A stretch of DNA of 53,122 nucleotides from Microcaldota archaeon (GTDB lineage Archaea > Micrarchaeota > Micrarchaeia > Micrarchaeales > CABMGC01), in NCBI GenBank assembly GCA_028867335.1, contig JAGWGN010000004.1:1-53122 (forward strand), given 5' to 3'. Position 1 is the stretch's first letter. Each line of letters begins with the position of its first letter. Below the pieces are notes generated by a model that was given only the letters and a program-made list of their open reading frames with translations, made no database searches and was not told the DNA's origin. Below are positions 1 through 8,651 of this stretch, one piece after another. The translations under genes and the position numbers were made by a program.

Positions 1-941
1 GGTTCGACATAGTCGAGGCCAAGCATGTTGTAAATTTCCTGCTCGGTCCTGCTCACGATCTTCTTCCCCTTGCTGTCGGATAGCTGGTACTCGTTTAGGC
101 TGTATCCCTTCCGAACTGCGATCTGACGCACCTGGACGCCGTGGTCCTTGCTGCCGGTGAAATACTGCAAAGCGGCGCCGAAGCTGTCCTTCTCGACTAT
201 CCTAAAGTCGCAGCTGATGCCCAGCTTTAGTATGACGGAGATTTTTGTTGGCCCCTTGGCTATTATCCTTTCGACCTCCTTCATCTTCGTTATTATTCCC
301 TCAACTTTTGACGCATCATCAGAGACGACGAGTATGTCTAGATCGCCGACAGTCTCCCTCATCCTCCTTGCTGAGCCTGCGATCACAGCCTGCTCGACCA
401 GTTTTGATGATTTTAGCTGTGCAATGATGCTCTCGGCAACTGGGAGCGCGGTACCAAGTAGCATCCTGCCGCCGCTTTTCTCTAGGAACTCAATCCCCTT
501 TTTTATCGCATCCTCGCTTGTTTGGCCGAATCCCTCCAGATCCCTTATTTTGTGACGCTCAACCGCCTTCTTTAGGTCAGCTAGGTCCTTCACGCCGATT
601 GCCTTGTAGAGCTTGAACGCCTTCCTAGCACCCATCCCCTGCACTTTCGTTATGGCGGTGAAATCGATGGGATATTTTTTCTTGAGCTCAATGTACTTTC
701 GCATCTTCCCGGTTTCGATGAACTCCTTTATCGCGGCCGCGATTCCCTTCCCGATTCCGGGAAGCTCTGTGAGTGCGTCTACTCCTCCCTTTTTGAGTAT
801 GTCATCCACATCCTCCTGCATCGTCTCAAGGGTCTGCGCCGCCTTCCTGTAGGCCCTGACCTCAAAAAATCTATTGTCCGGCTCAAGGTCAAGCATGTCC
901 GCTATCTCCTCGAACATCTCGGCCAGCTTCTTGTTGGACAT
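1..941 (-). CDS. polX: DNA polymerase family X, N-terminal part (cut by window edge)
   Basis: The first 313 residues of a family X DNA polymerase, a gap-filling repair polymerase; the gene runs off the window. The N-terminal third has the helix-hairpin-helix regions of the 8-kDa and fingers domains (LPGIGKGIAAAI, VQGMGARKAF). Around residues 186-205 is the nucleotidyltransferase signature GSARRMRETVGDLDILV with the metal-binding D-x-D. Prokaryotic PolX normally continues into a C-terminal PHP nuclease domain, which lies outside. I read this frame from the sequence. The ATG at 941 follows a TATA-like ATTTATTTG centred about 25 bases upstream, so the mRNA is probably leaderless. Confidence 0.93.
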   Translation of the reverse strand, partial: MSNKKLAEMFEEIADMLDLEPDNRFFEVRAYRKAAQTLETMQEDVDDILKKGGVDALTELPGIGKGIAAAIKEFIETGKMRKYIELKKKYPIDFTAITKVQGMGARKAFKLYKAIGVKDLADLKKAVERHKIRDLEGFGQTSEDAIKKGIEFLEKSGGRMLLGTALPVAESIIAQLKSSKLVEQAVIAGSARRMRETVGDLDILVVSDDASKVEGIITKMKEVERIIAKGPTKISVILKLGISCDFRIVEKDSFGAALQYFTGSKDHGVQVRQIAVRKGYSLNEYQLSDSKGKKIVSRTEQEIYNMLGLDYVE

Positions 942-978
942 TGCTAAAATATCTCAAGAAACAAATAAATAGTGGATT

Positions 979-2040
979 CTACCCCCAGGAGAATTGCTTG
1001 CTCTTGAGCATCCTTGTGACATTTGCATAGAAGGCTTTCCTCGCCGCATCGGGTATTCCGGGAACAGAGTCCTCGTGGGAGTATATTACAGAGACGACAC
1101 CTAGCGGGTATACCATCGTGTTGACAACGCCCTTGTCTCCAGTCCTGCTTATGTACTGTTCGAGGAAATAGTCTCCGAGTTCCCTGAAGTAGTTGGAGTT
1201 TGTAATGTGGTACTTTATCAGATACTGCGACATCCACACCCCGACATCGAATCCCGGGTCTCCCCAAGGCATCCTTGAGTAGTCGATGACGAATATTGAG
1301 TTGTCCTGCTTGAAGAAGACGTTTGCTCCCCAGAAGTCTCCGTGTATTGCGCAGAGCCTCTCAGGCCTTCCCTTGAAGTAGTGCATACCTTCGAGCATCA
1401 GCGCGATGAACTCCCCCTGCTCTGTAGGCCTTAGCACCGGGCTGCTGTCTGGAACCCTCTGAAGGAGCAAAAGAAGATATTCTGGGTGGCCTATTACACT
1501 GCGCAGGTAATCGTTGTAGATTGCGGTAAGAAGTTTCGGATCCTTTGATGCAGGCTTGTTCTTGTGCAGCGAGACGAGAAAGTTGACCACCTTGTCTATC
1601 TCCTGCTTGTCGGTCTCGTCAATTTTGCTTTTTCCCACCTTTTCGTTTAGAAGGTCCATATAGGACTTGCCCTCCCCTCCGTACTCCTGGAGGTGGTAAA
1701 CTTGAGTATTCTCATCTATCTCCGGCAGGAACTCAAACTTGTCATTCTTGATTGCAACGCCTATGGAGTTTGGGTAATTTTCGTGCTTGCTTAGCATTGA
1801 GTGGCTTACAAGCAGCGACATCAGCTTCCTTTCCGGAAACTCGAACCCCATGTCCTCTGAGGTCACCTGCTTTATGAAATAGTTCTCTCCCCCCTTGGTT
1901 GTTATCTTGTACCCGTTGGAGTGGAATCCCGATCCAACCTTGACGATGTCGGTAACCTCAACCTCTCGGTTTAGTTTCTTTGTCAAAAGTTCGGATAGCC
2001 CTGCTTTGTCCATAGTCACCACTGGCCTTTGAATATTCAT
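979..2040 (-). CDS. Phosphotransferase (APH / choline-kinase fold)
   Basis: A 353-residue kinase of the aminoglycoside phosphotransferase superfamily. The catalytic Brenner motif HGDFWGANV is near residue 232, followed by the metal-binding segment IDYSRMPWGDPGFDVG. The N-terminal lobe has the ATP-binding beta strands and a lysine in YFIKQ. Members phosphorylate small hydroxyl compounds such as choline, sugars, homoserine or drugs; the substrate cannot be read here. It lies 23 bases downstream of an inositol-monophosphatase-family gene on the same strand, so the pair may make and break a phosphate ester. An ATG nine codons downstream is an alternative start. Confidence 0.8.
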   Translation of the reverse strand: MNIQRPVVTMDKAGLSELLTKKLNREVEVTDIVKVGSGFHSNGYKITTKGGENYFIKQVTSEDMGFEFPERKLMSLLVSHSMLSKHENYPNSIGVAIKNDKFEFLPEIDENTQVYHLQEYGGEGKSYMDLLNEKVGKSKIDETDKQEIDKVVNFLVSLHKNKPASKDPKLLTAIYNDYLRSVIGHPEYLLLLLQRVPDSSPVLRPTEQGEFIALMLEGMHYFKGRPERLCAIHGDFWGANVFFKQDNSIFVIDYSRMPWGDPGFDVGVWMSQYLIKYHITNSNYFRELGDYFLEQYISRTGDKGVVNTMVYPLGVVSVIYSHEDSVPGIPDAARKAFYANVTRMLKSKQFSWG

Positions 2041-2063
2041 TGTGTCTAAAGGATTTTAAGCGC

Positions 2064-2858
2064 TTATTCTTTGAGTAGGCTGACTAGCTCATCATGAATT
2101 GAGGACCCATTTGACATTATGCATCCTTTTATTGCACCGTCGTACCTCTGCTCATTTCCATAAAGGTCAGTAACCTTTCCGTTTGCCTCCTCTATAATCA
2201 CCTTGAGCGCTGCACTATCGTAGGCCGTGTTTGCCGGGTGGATGTTTGCCACAATGGAGCCGTTTGCCACCAGTGCGCCCATGTATGCGATTGATCCTAG
2301 CTGAAGCAGGTTTGCTCCCGCCTTGTAGAGCTTTTGATAGAGTGGGTTTAGGTCCACCTGCGCGCTTCGCCAGTAACCGATTCCTATCGCAGAGCGCTCA
2401 AGGGTATTCCTTTTGGAAACGCCTATCCTGTTGCCGTTGAGGAATGCTCCCTCATTTATCTCTGCAGAGAAGAGCTGATTCATGTAGGGATGGTTAACTA
2501 CTCCGGTGACCGGAACACCGTCAATTGCAAGCGCCAATGAGAATACCGAAAGAGGTATGCCGTAGATGAAAATATGGGTGCCATCAACAGGATCTACAAC
2601 CCAGGTGTACCTGCTTTTCTTGCTCAGATCGCTTTTCTCTTCGCCTAGTATGTCGTGTTCTGGAAACTCCTTTTTGACGGCCCTTATGACAAGATCATTT
2701 ATATCGGTGTCAGTCTTTGTAACCAAGGTCTTATCTTCTTTCTGCCTTGATTCGACGCCAAATCTTAGTCCTGCGGCAAAATTCTCCTTTATGATATCTC
2801 CTGCCTGCCTTGCCAGATTGATTGCAAACCTTTTTTCTGCGGTCAACTGTGATGCCAT
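2064..2858 (-). CDS. Inositol-monophosphatase-family phosphatase
   Basis: A 264-residue Mg-dependent phosphatase of the IMPase/archaeal FBPase superfamily. It shows the metal ligands GEEKSD near residue 72, the signature DPVDGT near residue 88 and a C-terminal YDSAALKVIIEEANGK in place of the usual WDxAA. Archaeal members act on inositol-1-phosphate, fructose-1,6-bisphosphate or NADP; the substrate cannot be decided from sequence. It is first of two co-directed genes, ahead of the APH-fold kinase. A TATA-like CTTTATATT sits about 35 bases upstream of the ATG. Confidence 0.88.
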   Translation of the reverse strand: MASQLTAEKRFAINLARQAGDIIKENFAAGLRFGVESRQKEDKTLVTKTDTDINDLVIRAVKKEFPEHDILGEEKSDLSKKSRYTWVVDPVDGTHIFIYGIPLSVFSLALAIDGVPVTGVVNHPYMNQLFSAEINEGAFLNGNRIGVSKRNTLERSAIGIGYWRSAQVDLNPLYQKLYKAGANLLQLGSIAYMGALVANGSIVANIHPANTAYDSAALKVIIEEANGKVTDLYGNEQRYDGAIKGCIMSNGSSIHDELVSLLKE

Positions 2859-3029
2859 CCTAACACTAATCTCGGTTTATTCTGGGGGAATATAAAGTTA
2901 ATCCAGTGTTTGTTTTTAACGGATATCTGGAATTTTGGGCAAAAATATGTACCGAAAACTGCTTGGATACGAGGGCAGTCTAATAGAAAAGTATTTTAGC
3001 CTATTTGTCGATAACTAAATGGTATAGGC

Positions 3030-4067
3030 ATGGAGGAATTCGTAAACGCTGCAAACTTTGACATGAATGAGGCAGAGCTTTTCAAGCCTAGAATCGCTGT
3101 TGCAGGAGTCGGAGGAGGAGGAAACAACACCGTACAGAGGCTCAGCACCCTCGACATAAAGGGAGCGCAGCTCTTCGCATTCAACACGGACGGCAAGCAG
3201 CTCCAGACGCTTCACCCGAACATCAAGAAGATCGCACTTGGATATTCACTCACCCACGGACTAGGCGCCGGAGGATTCCCGGAGATGGGAGAGAAGGCCG
3301 CGCAGATGTCAAGGAGCGAGATCGACGTTCTACTCAGAGACACGAACCTACTTTTCCTGACGGCAGGAATGGGAGGGGGAACAGGGACCGGGGCTGCGCC
3401 AGTTGTTGCGCAGATTGCAAAGGAGAACGGGGCAATCGTGGTCGGAATAGTCACAATCCCATTCTCGCTTGAGAGAAGCAGGATGGTCACAGCAAAGAAG
3501 GGGCTCGAGAAGCTAAGGCAGTATGTTGACACGCTTATTGTTATTGATAACCAGAGGCTCGTCACGCTTTACCCGAACCTGCAGATAGAGCAGGCATTCA
3601 AGCTCGCAGATGAGATAACATCAAGGGCAGTGCGGGGAATCACAGAGGCGATAACGCAGCCAAGCATGGTCAATATCGACTATGCGGACGTGAGGACAAT
3701 AATGCAGTCTGGAGGACTCGCGATGATCAGCGTCGGATCGGGACAGGGACCTGACAGGGTCAGTGACGTAGTAAAGAACACACTAAAAAACAAGCTTCTT
3801 GACGTTGAATACGAGGGCGCAACGGGCGTTCTTCTGCACATAACCGGGGGGCCTGACATGACCCTTGGCGAGGCAAACAGGATCGGCGAGCAGCTAACAG
3901 CAAGCGTCTCTCCGAATGCAAGCGTCACATGGGGCGCAAGGCTCGAGAACGACAACCAGGGAAGGATTGACGTGATCGCAATATTCACCGGGGTTTCAAG
4001 TCCGGGAATCTTCGGGGCTGCCCCAAGGGGAGAAGAAGGCTCGGGACTCGGCATTGACATACTCTAA
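3030..4067 (+). CDS. ftsZ: Cell division protein FtsZ
   Basis: A 345-residue tubulin-like GTPase that polymerises into the division ring. It has the N-terminal nucleotide loop GVGGGGNN (residues 26-33), the tubulin signature [10 protein letters not shown] (about 115-124), and the T7-loop region with [11 protein letters not shown]. The C-terminal linker is very short and ends in GLGIDIL, so any tail for membrane anchors is minimal. The length fits a compact archaeal FtsZ1/FtsZ2, not the CetZ branch, which lacks this GTP-loop spelling. An AT-rich TATTTTAG box about 35 bases upstream is the likely promoter. The next gene, a thioredoxin-fold protein, follows after 17 bases. Confidence 0.97.
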   Translation: MEEFVNAANFDMNEAELFKPRIAVAGVGGGGNNTVQRLSTLDIKGAQLFAFNTDGKQLQTLHPNIKKIALGYSLTHGLGAGGFPEMGEKAAQMSRSEIDVLLRDTNLLFLTAGMGGGTGTGAAPVVAQIAKENGAIVVGIVTIPFSLERSRMVTAKKGLEKLRQYVDTLIVIDNQRLVTLYPNLQIEQAFKLADEITSRAVRGITEAITQPSMVNIDYADVRTIMQSGGLAMISVGSGQGPDRVSDVVKNTLKNKLLDVEYEGATGVLLHITGGPDMTLGEANRIGEQLTASVSPNASVTWGARLENDNQGRIDVIAIFTGVSSPGIFGAAPRGEEGSGLGIDIL

Positions 4068-4084
4068 CTGTTTCTGATGGTAAG

Positions 4085-4735
4085 ATGCCGTTATTGTCCG
4101 AAAAGGATATTTCATACATTAAGGGCACATTCGACAAGAGGCTGCAATCCGATGTTGAGCTGACCCTATTCATCGACAAGGAGGATGAATGCGACTACTG
4201 CCAGAAAACCGCGGAGCTCCTGCGCGAGCTCTCCGCGATAAACCCGAAACTTAAGCTTGAGATAGGCAATATTGCGGCGGACAAGGCAAGGGCGAGGTCT
4301 CTTGGAATCGACAAGGCTCCGGGGCTTCTTGTCTCGACAAAGGAGAGGAAGATGCATGTGTGCTACTTCGGGATACCTGCAGGATACCAGTTCTCCGCGC
4401 TGCTTGATGACATAATAGACATCTCGAATGGAAAGACAAGGCTTGCGCTAAGCACGGTGGAAAAGCTTAGGGCGGTCAAAAAGCCGGTCGAGATAAGCGT
4501 GTTTGTCAGCATCTCCGAGGAACTGTGCGCAGGGGCGGTTAGGATTGCGCACCAGTTCGCGATGGAGAACGAGAAGATCTGGGCAGGGATGATCGACGCG
4601 GAGAAGTTCACCGAGCTTGCGATACACAATGCAGTGACAAAGGTGCCGAAGGTCGTTATAAACGGGATTGTCAACTTTGAGGAGCCGCTGCCGGAGAGCG
4701 AATTTCTAGAATACGTGCTCAGTGTCACAGAATAG
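4085..4735 (+). CDS. Protein disulfide oxidoreductase-like, two thioredoxin folds
   Basis: A 216-residue protein resembling archaeal protein disulfide oxidoreductase, made of two tandem thioredoxin/glutaredoxin folds. The first unit keeps a redox motif CDYC near residues 35-38. The second unit starts near residue 110, and the place where its CxxC should be reads SEELCAGAV, a single cysteine near residue 147. Both units keep the cis-proline region (KAPGLLV, KVPKVVI). In known family members the C-terminal CPYC is normally the better conserved site, so this reversal is odd. Co-directed with ftsZ. Thiol-disulfide exchange in the cytoplasm is the likely role. Confidence 0.72.
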   Translation: MPLLSEKDISYIKGTFDKRLQSDVELTLFIDKEDECDYCQKTAELLRELSAINPKLKLEIGNIAADKARARSLGIDKAPGLLVSTKERKMHVCYFGIPAGYQFSALLDDIIDISNGKTRLALSTVEKLRAVKKPVEISVFVSISEELCAGAVRIAHQFAMENEKIWAGMIDAEKFTELAIHNAVTKVPKVVINGIVNFEEPLPESEFLEYVLSVTE

Positions 4736-4757
4736 TTTCTGTAAGTATCTAATCAAC

Positions 4758-5267
4758 TTAACCTGAAATACAGAAAAGGGATTCAATCGTTTTTTGTTTA
4801 TATCCCAGATTGTTAAGAATTTTGATGGCTTGCTCAGTAAACTTATTCTTTTCTTCAAGGTTAAATCCCTTTGATAAAGGTGAGACTCTTAGAAAAACTT
4901 CCTTGTCACCAAATTTTCCCAGTCCATAATAAACATAAAAAATGTCGTTTAATGATACATCCACACTAATCGAGAGGTTTATTTTTTTAGGGATATTCAA
5001 GGATTCCAAAGTTGAGAAAAGAAATTCAAAATCTCCAGTACCATCGTAGATTACTTCTACATCTTTCCTTGATAGATTCTTCAAGTGTTTTTCTAATGGG
5101 GTAAGAATAGCTTTTGCAAGTTCATCTTTCTCATTTTGAATAATTATCGTGGATCCGATTCTATTGATGGGTATTTTATGATCCCTAAAATTTTGAACTA
5201 TTTCCTTTATTTCATTGTAGCAGTTAAGGTTATCATTCTTTGATAGTTTTACTTTATTTCCCCGCAT
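4758..5267 (-). CDS. Hypothetical AT-rich protein
   Basis: I do not recognise this 169-residue protein. It is lysine-, asparagine- and isoleucine-rich, uses AAA/ATA/TTT codons and is clearly more AT-rich than the genes on both sides, which suggests later acquisition. It looks globular alpha/beta, with no signal peptide, membrane segment or obvious metal site. It lies between the ftsZ pair and rad50, in the same direction as rad50 but about 70 bases beyond that gene's end. Confidence 0.6.
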   Translation of the reverse strand: MRGNKVKLSKNDNLNCYNEIKEIVQNFRDHKIPINRIGSTIIIQNEKDELAKAILTPLEKHLKNLSRKDVEVIYDGTGDFEFLFSTLESLNIPKKINLSISVDVSLNDIFYVYYGLGKFGDKEVFLRVSPLSKGFNLEEKNKFTEQAIKILNNLGYKQKTIESLFCISG

Positions 5268-5338
5268 ATAATCGTAAAGGGAAATTAGATTTAGCCATTT
5301 ATAAACCAGTATCCCATCTTTGTACTTAAAATAAATTG

Positions 5339-7645
5339 CTACTGTTCCTGGACCACTGTGGCCCCGTTCTCCCCCTTGTTTCTTGTGAGAAGGTACGTCT
5401 TTGAGCTTGACGCGTGCCTGAGCTGCTCGTCGTGGGTTATGATGAAGATCTGGTCGATGATCTTCGGGAGGGTCTCGTTGAACACCTTGATGAATCGGCC
5501 CATTCCCTGCGCGTCTATGTTGTGCGTAGGCTCGTCAAGTATTATCCATCTGAGGTTCGGGACCAGCACAAGGGCGAAGGCAACCCTCATCGCAAGGCAG
5601 GCTATGCTCCTCTCGCCGCCGCTTGCGATTCCCTGGACCTCCTCCCATCTCTCTGGCTTTCCGCTTGCGGTTCGGACCATAAGCAGATAATCGTTGCTCC
5701 TCGCATCCAGCATTATGCCAGTGTAATCGTCGTACGGGTAGAGCTCCGGCCAGATGTTCTGCATCACCCCATTGATCGAACCGACGAGCTTTGTTCGCAT
5801 CTGGCGCTGGGTCTCTTCAAGCGCGTTCTTGAACTTGGCAAGGTTGTCGACCGTTGACTTCTTCTGGGTTATCTCGCCAAGTATCCTGTTGATCTGCCTG
5901 ACCTGGTCGTTCTTCTCGTCGATTAGCTTCTGCTTGTCGCTTATGTACCTCTTGTGTGCCTCGACCTCTGAGGACACTTTGGTTGACCTTGAGCTTATCT
6001 CGACAAAGCCCTTCTGCATCGCCTCTACAGCCGCCTCATCCACATTCACGGACTGATGCTCTGCAGACTTCTTGGACGCTTCCGCGTTTAATTCCAGAAT
6101 CTGCTTTCTGTAGTTCTCAAGCCTCTCCACCTTGTCCTTGTTTGTCGAGAGCTCATTGAGCTCTGAATTGGATGATTCGTACGACTTCTTAAGTAATTCA
6201 GCCTCTGACTTTGTCTTTTCGTAAGAGTCCTTTGCGGCAATTGCCTTTTGCTCCGCCTCCCTAAGCTGGGTATCTAGACCCACATACTCCTTGAGCTTCG
6301 CGTTTGCAAGCCTGAGGAGGTCGATTGATTTGGTTATCTTCTCCGTCTCTGACTTCTGGGTTTTAATCTCGGATTCGGTGGACTTTATTCCTGAATCCGC
6401 AGCCGTGAGCGCATTCTTCTTTGCCTCGGTGAGCTTTGCGCGCATCTCCTCGTTGAGCTCCCTCTCGCAGATGGGGCATTTGCTTAGGTGCTTTTCAAGT
6501 TCGGCAATGGATTTTCTGGTTTCCTCCTTCTGCGACTGATATGTGGCGAGCTGTTTCTCCAGATTGTGGAGCGCTTCGGTGGCGGAGTTGAGCTTTCCCT
6601 GCTCAATCTCGATGTTTCTGTCCTTGAATTCGCCCTGCAGCTTGTCTCTTTCAGCGATTCTCTGCTTCGCCAACTTTATGTTTGCCTCGATTTCAGAGAC
6701 TTCCTTGCCCTCTTTTCTCTCCTTGTCGCGGAGCTGCTGGTCTTTTGCCTTTATGTCTGCAAGCTGTCTGTTTATTTCGGAAATCTCCTTGTCGACCTCC
6801 GACTTTGCAGGGAGCTTGAGCTTCTCGAACTTGCCTATCTCTGATGTGAGCAGCTCGATCTTGCTCTTCACCTCTGCCAGCTCCTTTGAGAGCCTTGTCT
6901 TCTTTGTGATAAGCTCTTTTGCGGCCTTGAGGCTTGCCTCTGCCTGCCTTGCCTCCTCGCCTATCTTGAGGTGCTCCTTCTCCAGGGCCTGCCTCTTCTC
7001 CTTTAGGAGGGATATTTCCTCCTCTAGGCCCTTGAGCTCGGAGTTTAGCTTGCTTGAATCGAATGATGCGATTATCTTCTCGTGCTCAGAAATCGTGTCC
7101 TTTATCCTGTTGATCAGGCTTGTGACGTTCTCCTGCGCGGTTGCGAACTTGTCAAGGCCAAGCAGCTCGTCTATCTGGCCCTTGCGGTTTGCAGAGCTGA
7201 GCTCAAGGAAATAGTCGAGCCGGTTCTGCTCAGAGTAGATTGCCCTTGAGAAAAGGTCATAGTCGACCTTGAGTATCCTTGAGATCTCCTCCGTGACCCT
7301 CTGAGGCTGGGACTGCAGGTACTCCCCATCGCGCTCAAGGGTTGCCTTTGTGCCCTCCTTCATCGAGATGTCCCTTTGGACTGTGTAAGACCTCCCGTCA
7401 AGCGTGAATGAGATCCTCACGCTTCCGCTCTCCTGCTGCGTGGGCCTGCTGGTTATCAGGTCATCCACGCTAACTCTCTTGTGGTGAACCCCCGGGAACG
7501 TGCCGAAGAGGCCGTAGGAGATGGCATCCATAATCGAGCTCTTACCCGCGCCCATCATGCCGACGAGCACGTTGGTCCCCCTGCTGAAGCTGAGCTTTGT
7601 GTCCTTGTGGGTCTTCCAGTTGTGGAGCTCGATGGAGGTTATCAT
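5339..7645 (-). CDS. rad50: DNA double-strand break repair ATPase Rad50
   Basis: A 768-residue SMC-like ATPase that tethers DNA ends with Mre11. It has a Walker A GMMGAGKSS (about 29-37) and a Q-loop region, then long coiled coils from about 150 to 650. The coils are interrupted by the zinc hook CPIC near residue 390, which dimerises two coils apex to apex. The ABC signature SGGERS (about 675) and Walker B WIILDEP (about 700) follow. It is short for the family (often 850-1000), mainly from shorter coils. No mre11, herA or nurA gene is next to it. Its ATG overlaps the stop of a 96-residue gene by four bases, implying translational coupling. Confidence 0.95.
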   Translation of the reverse strand: MITSIELHNWKTHKDTKLSFSRGTNVLVGMMGAGKSSIMDAISYGLFGTFPGVHHKRVSVDDLITSRPTQQESGSVRISFTLDGRSYTVQRDISMKEGTKATLERDGEYLQSQPQRVTEEISRILKVDYDLFSRAIYSEQNRLDYFLELSSANRKGQIDELLGLDKFATAQENVTSLINRIKDTISEHEKIIASFDSSKLNSELKGLEEEISLLKEKRQALEKEHLKIGEEARQAEASLKAAKELITKKTRLSKELAEVKSKIELLTSEIGKFEKLKLPAKSEVDKEISEINRQLADIKAKDQQLRDKERKEGKEVSEIEANIKLAKQRIAERDKLQGEFKDRNIEIEQGKLNSATEALHNLEKQLATYQSQKEETRKSIAELEKHLSKCPICERELNEEMRAKLTEAKKNALTAADSGIKSTESEIKTQKSETEKITKSIDLLRLANAKLKEYVGLDTQLREAEQKAIAAKDSYEKTKSEAELLKKSYESSNSELNELSTNKDKVERLENYRKQILELNAEASKKSAEHQSVNVDEAAVEAMQKGFVEISSRSTKVSSEVEAHKRYISDKQKLIDEKNDQVRQINRILGEITQKKSTVDNLAKFKNALEETQRQMRTKLVGSINGVMQNIWPELYPYDDYTGIMLDARSNDYLLMVRTASGKPERWEEVQGIASGGERSIACLAMRVAFALVLVPNLRWIILDEPTHNIDAQGMGRFIKVFNETLPKIIDQIFIITHDEQLRHASSSKTYLLTRNKGENGATVVQEQ

Positions 7646-7932
7646 TCGCTCATCTCTTTGTGTATTTCACGGATTCGACTAATTGTTCGGTTTACTGAGG
7701 AAAGGTAATCATCATTTAGCCTCTTGAGCTCAGCAGCGTAAGTTTCGAATCCTTTCATAACTATTCTATCAAGCTCCTCAAAACTCATCTCCTCGGAGTC
7801 CATTTTCTTCTCTGAAAGGGTTATTCCCCCTATTGACCCCACCAGATTTAGTGCGGCCAATTTTGAGATGTATTCTTTTTCCTCAAAAAGAAGCCGATTT
7901 ACCAGTATTTCAAGCTCGCTTTCCTCCTCCAT
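7642..7932 (-). CDS. Small acidic helical protein coupled to rad50
   Basis: A 96-residue protein I do not recognise. It is acidic and almost all helical, with heptad-like stretches at both ends (ELEILVNRLLFEEKEYISKL and RLNDDYLSSVNRTISRI). Its stop codon overlaps the start of rad50 in ATGA, so the two are very likely co-translated and it may be an accessory factor of Rad50. No enzyme motif is visible. It could equally be an unrelated gene that merely shares the transcript. Confidence 0.7.
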   Translation of the reverse strand: MEEESELEILVNRLLFEEKEYISKLAALNLVGSIGGITLSEKKMDSEEMSFEELDRIVMKGFETYAAELKRLNDDYLSSVNRTISRIREIHKEMSE

Positions 7933-7998
7933 ATGCCCCCTAACAGATTAGTGTATTAAAAATCTTAAACGTATGGATTTTATAGGATTAGTTCTGTG

Positions 7999-8244
7999 TT
8001 ATACGAGGCTTTCCTCCATTACCTCGACTTCCCTTACGCCGTGGACCTTCCTCAGCTGCTCCTCGAGCTTGGAGCTTCCCTGCTCGTCCTCGTAGACGAA
8101 CATTACCTTTAGTATCTTGATTCCAAACGCGATCTCCTCCTCCTGCATCGCCGTTGGCTTTAGCTGCTCGCTTATGTTCTTCTTTGCCTCTGACTCCATT
8201 CCGTCCTCGGCATAGACCTTAAAGAGAACCGCTACCTTTCCCAT
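7999..8244 (-). CDS. ef1b: Translation elongation factor 1-beta (aEF-1B)
   Basis: An 81-residue guanine-nucleotide exchange factor for aEF-1 alpha. It starts MGKVAVLFKVYAEDG and contains the family's EEEIAFGIKILKVMFVYED core, a ferredoxin-like fold. A longer frame runs upstream, but that part encodes the zinc-ribbon protein in another frame. The ATG at 8244 shares a base with that protein's TAA stop, which fixes the start. Length matches archaeal EF-1 beta (about 85-90). Confidence 0.92.
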   Translation of the reverse strand: MGKVAVLFKVYAEDGMESEAKKNISEQLKPTAMQEEEIAFGIKILKVMFVYEDEQGSSKLEEQLRKVHGVREVEVMEESLV

Positions 8245-8402
8245 TACGGTCCCTCGTATTCGCAATCCGCGCACTTGTACTTTATGAAGTTCTCCCTGCA
8301 GTGGTAGCATCGGACAATCACGCTCTTGCCGCAGCTCGGGCACTTGAAGTCGACGTACTTGTCAGTGAGCCTTCCGCACGAGACACATATCTTTCCAGGC
8401 AT
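8244..8402 (-). CDS. Four-CxxC zinc-ribbon microprotein next to EF-1 beta
   Basis: A 52-residue protein with four zinc-binding pairs in order, CVSC, CPSC, CYHC and CADC, giving two zinc ribbons. It begins MPGKICVSCG and ends YEGP. It matches the archaeal predicted RNA-binding zinc-ribbon family (COG2888) that is commonly found next to EF-1 beta and thought to act in translation. It is too short for a 60-residue ORF cut-off and was read directly from the sequence. A TATA-like TTAATATG about 26 bases upstream of the ATG suggests a leaderless two-gene transcript. Confidence 0.9.
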   Translation of the reverse strand: MPGKICVSCGRLTDKYVDFKCPSCGKSVIVRCYHCRENFIKYKCADCEYEGP

Positions 8403-8488
8403 TACTGATATACAATCACCATATTAACTTTCAGAAAAGAAGTTAGTAAGATACATTTAATATACACGATAACATATAAAAAAGCTAT

Positions 8489-8563
8489 GGGTGTGTGGCT
8501 CAACTTGGATAGAGCACTGGCTTGCGGAGCCAGAGGTTGCGGGTTCAAATCCCGTCACACCCG
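8489..8563 (+). tRNA. tRNA-Arg (anticodon GCG)
   Basis: A complete cloverleaf: acceptor stem GGGTGTG with CACACCC, discriminator G, anticodon stem CTGGC with GCCAG, loop TTGCGGA giving anticodon GCG, and a normal T loop TTCAAAT. CCA is not encoded. A TATA-like TTTAATATAC lies about 30 bases upstream. Confidence 0.95.
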
Positions 8564-8651
8564 AATCTGATATCCTATTCAAACTTGGGTTCTGATAGTA
8601 GTGGGGGTGTAGATAACCGCACCGCCATTGGCTGGTTAGAATTTATAGAGG

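Noticed and set aside
8245-8343. N-terminal extension of EF-1 beta.
   Set aside because: The extension is read out of frame through the zinc-ribbon gene; the EF-1 beta ATG overlaps that gene's stop.
8564-8651. A small RNA after tRNA-Arg.
   Set aside because: Only a four-pair GGTG/CACC hairpin is visible, not above chance.
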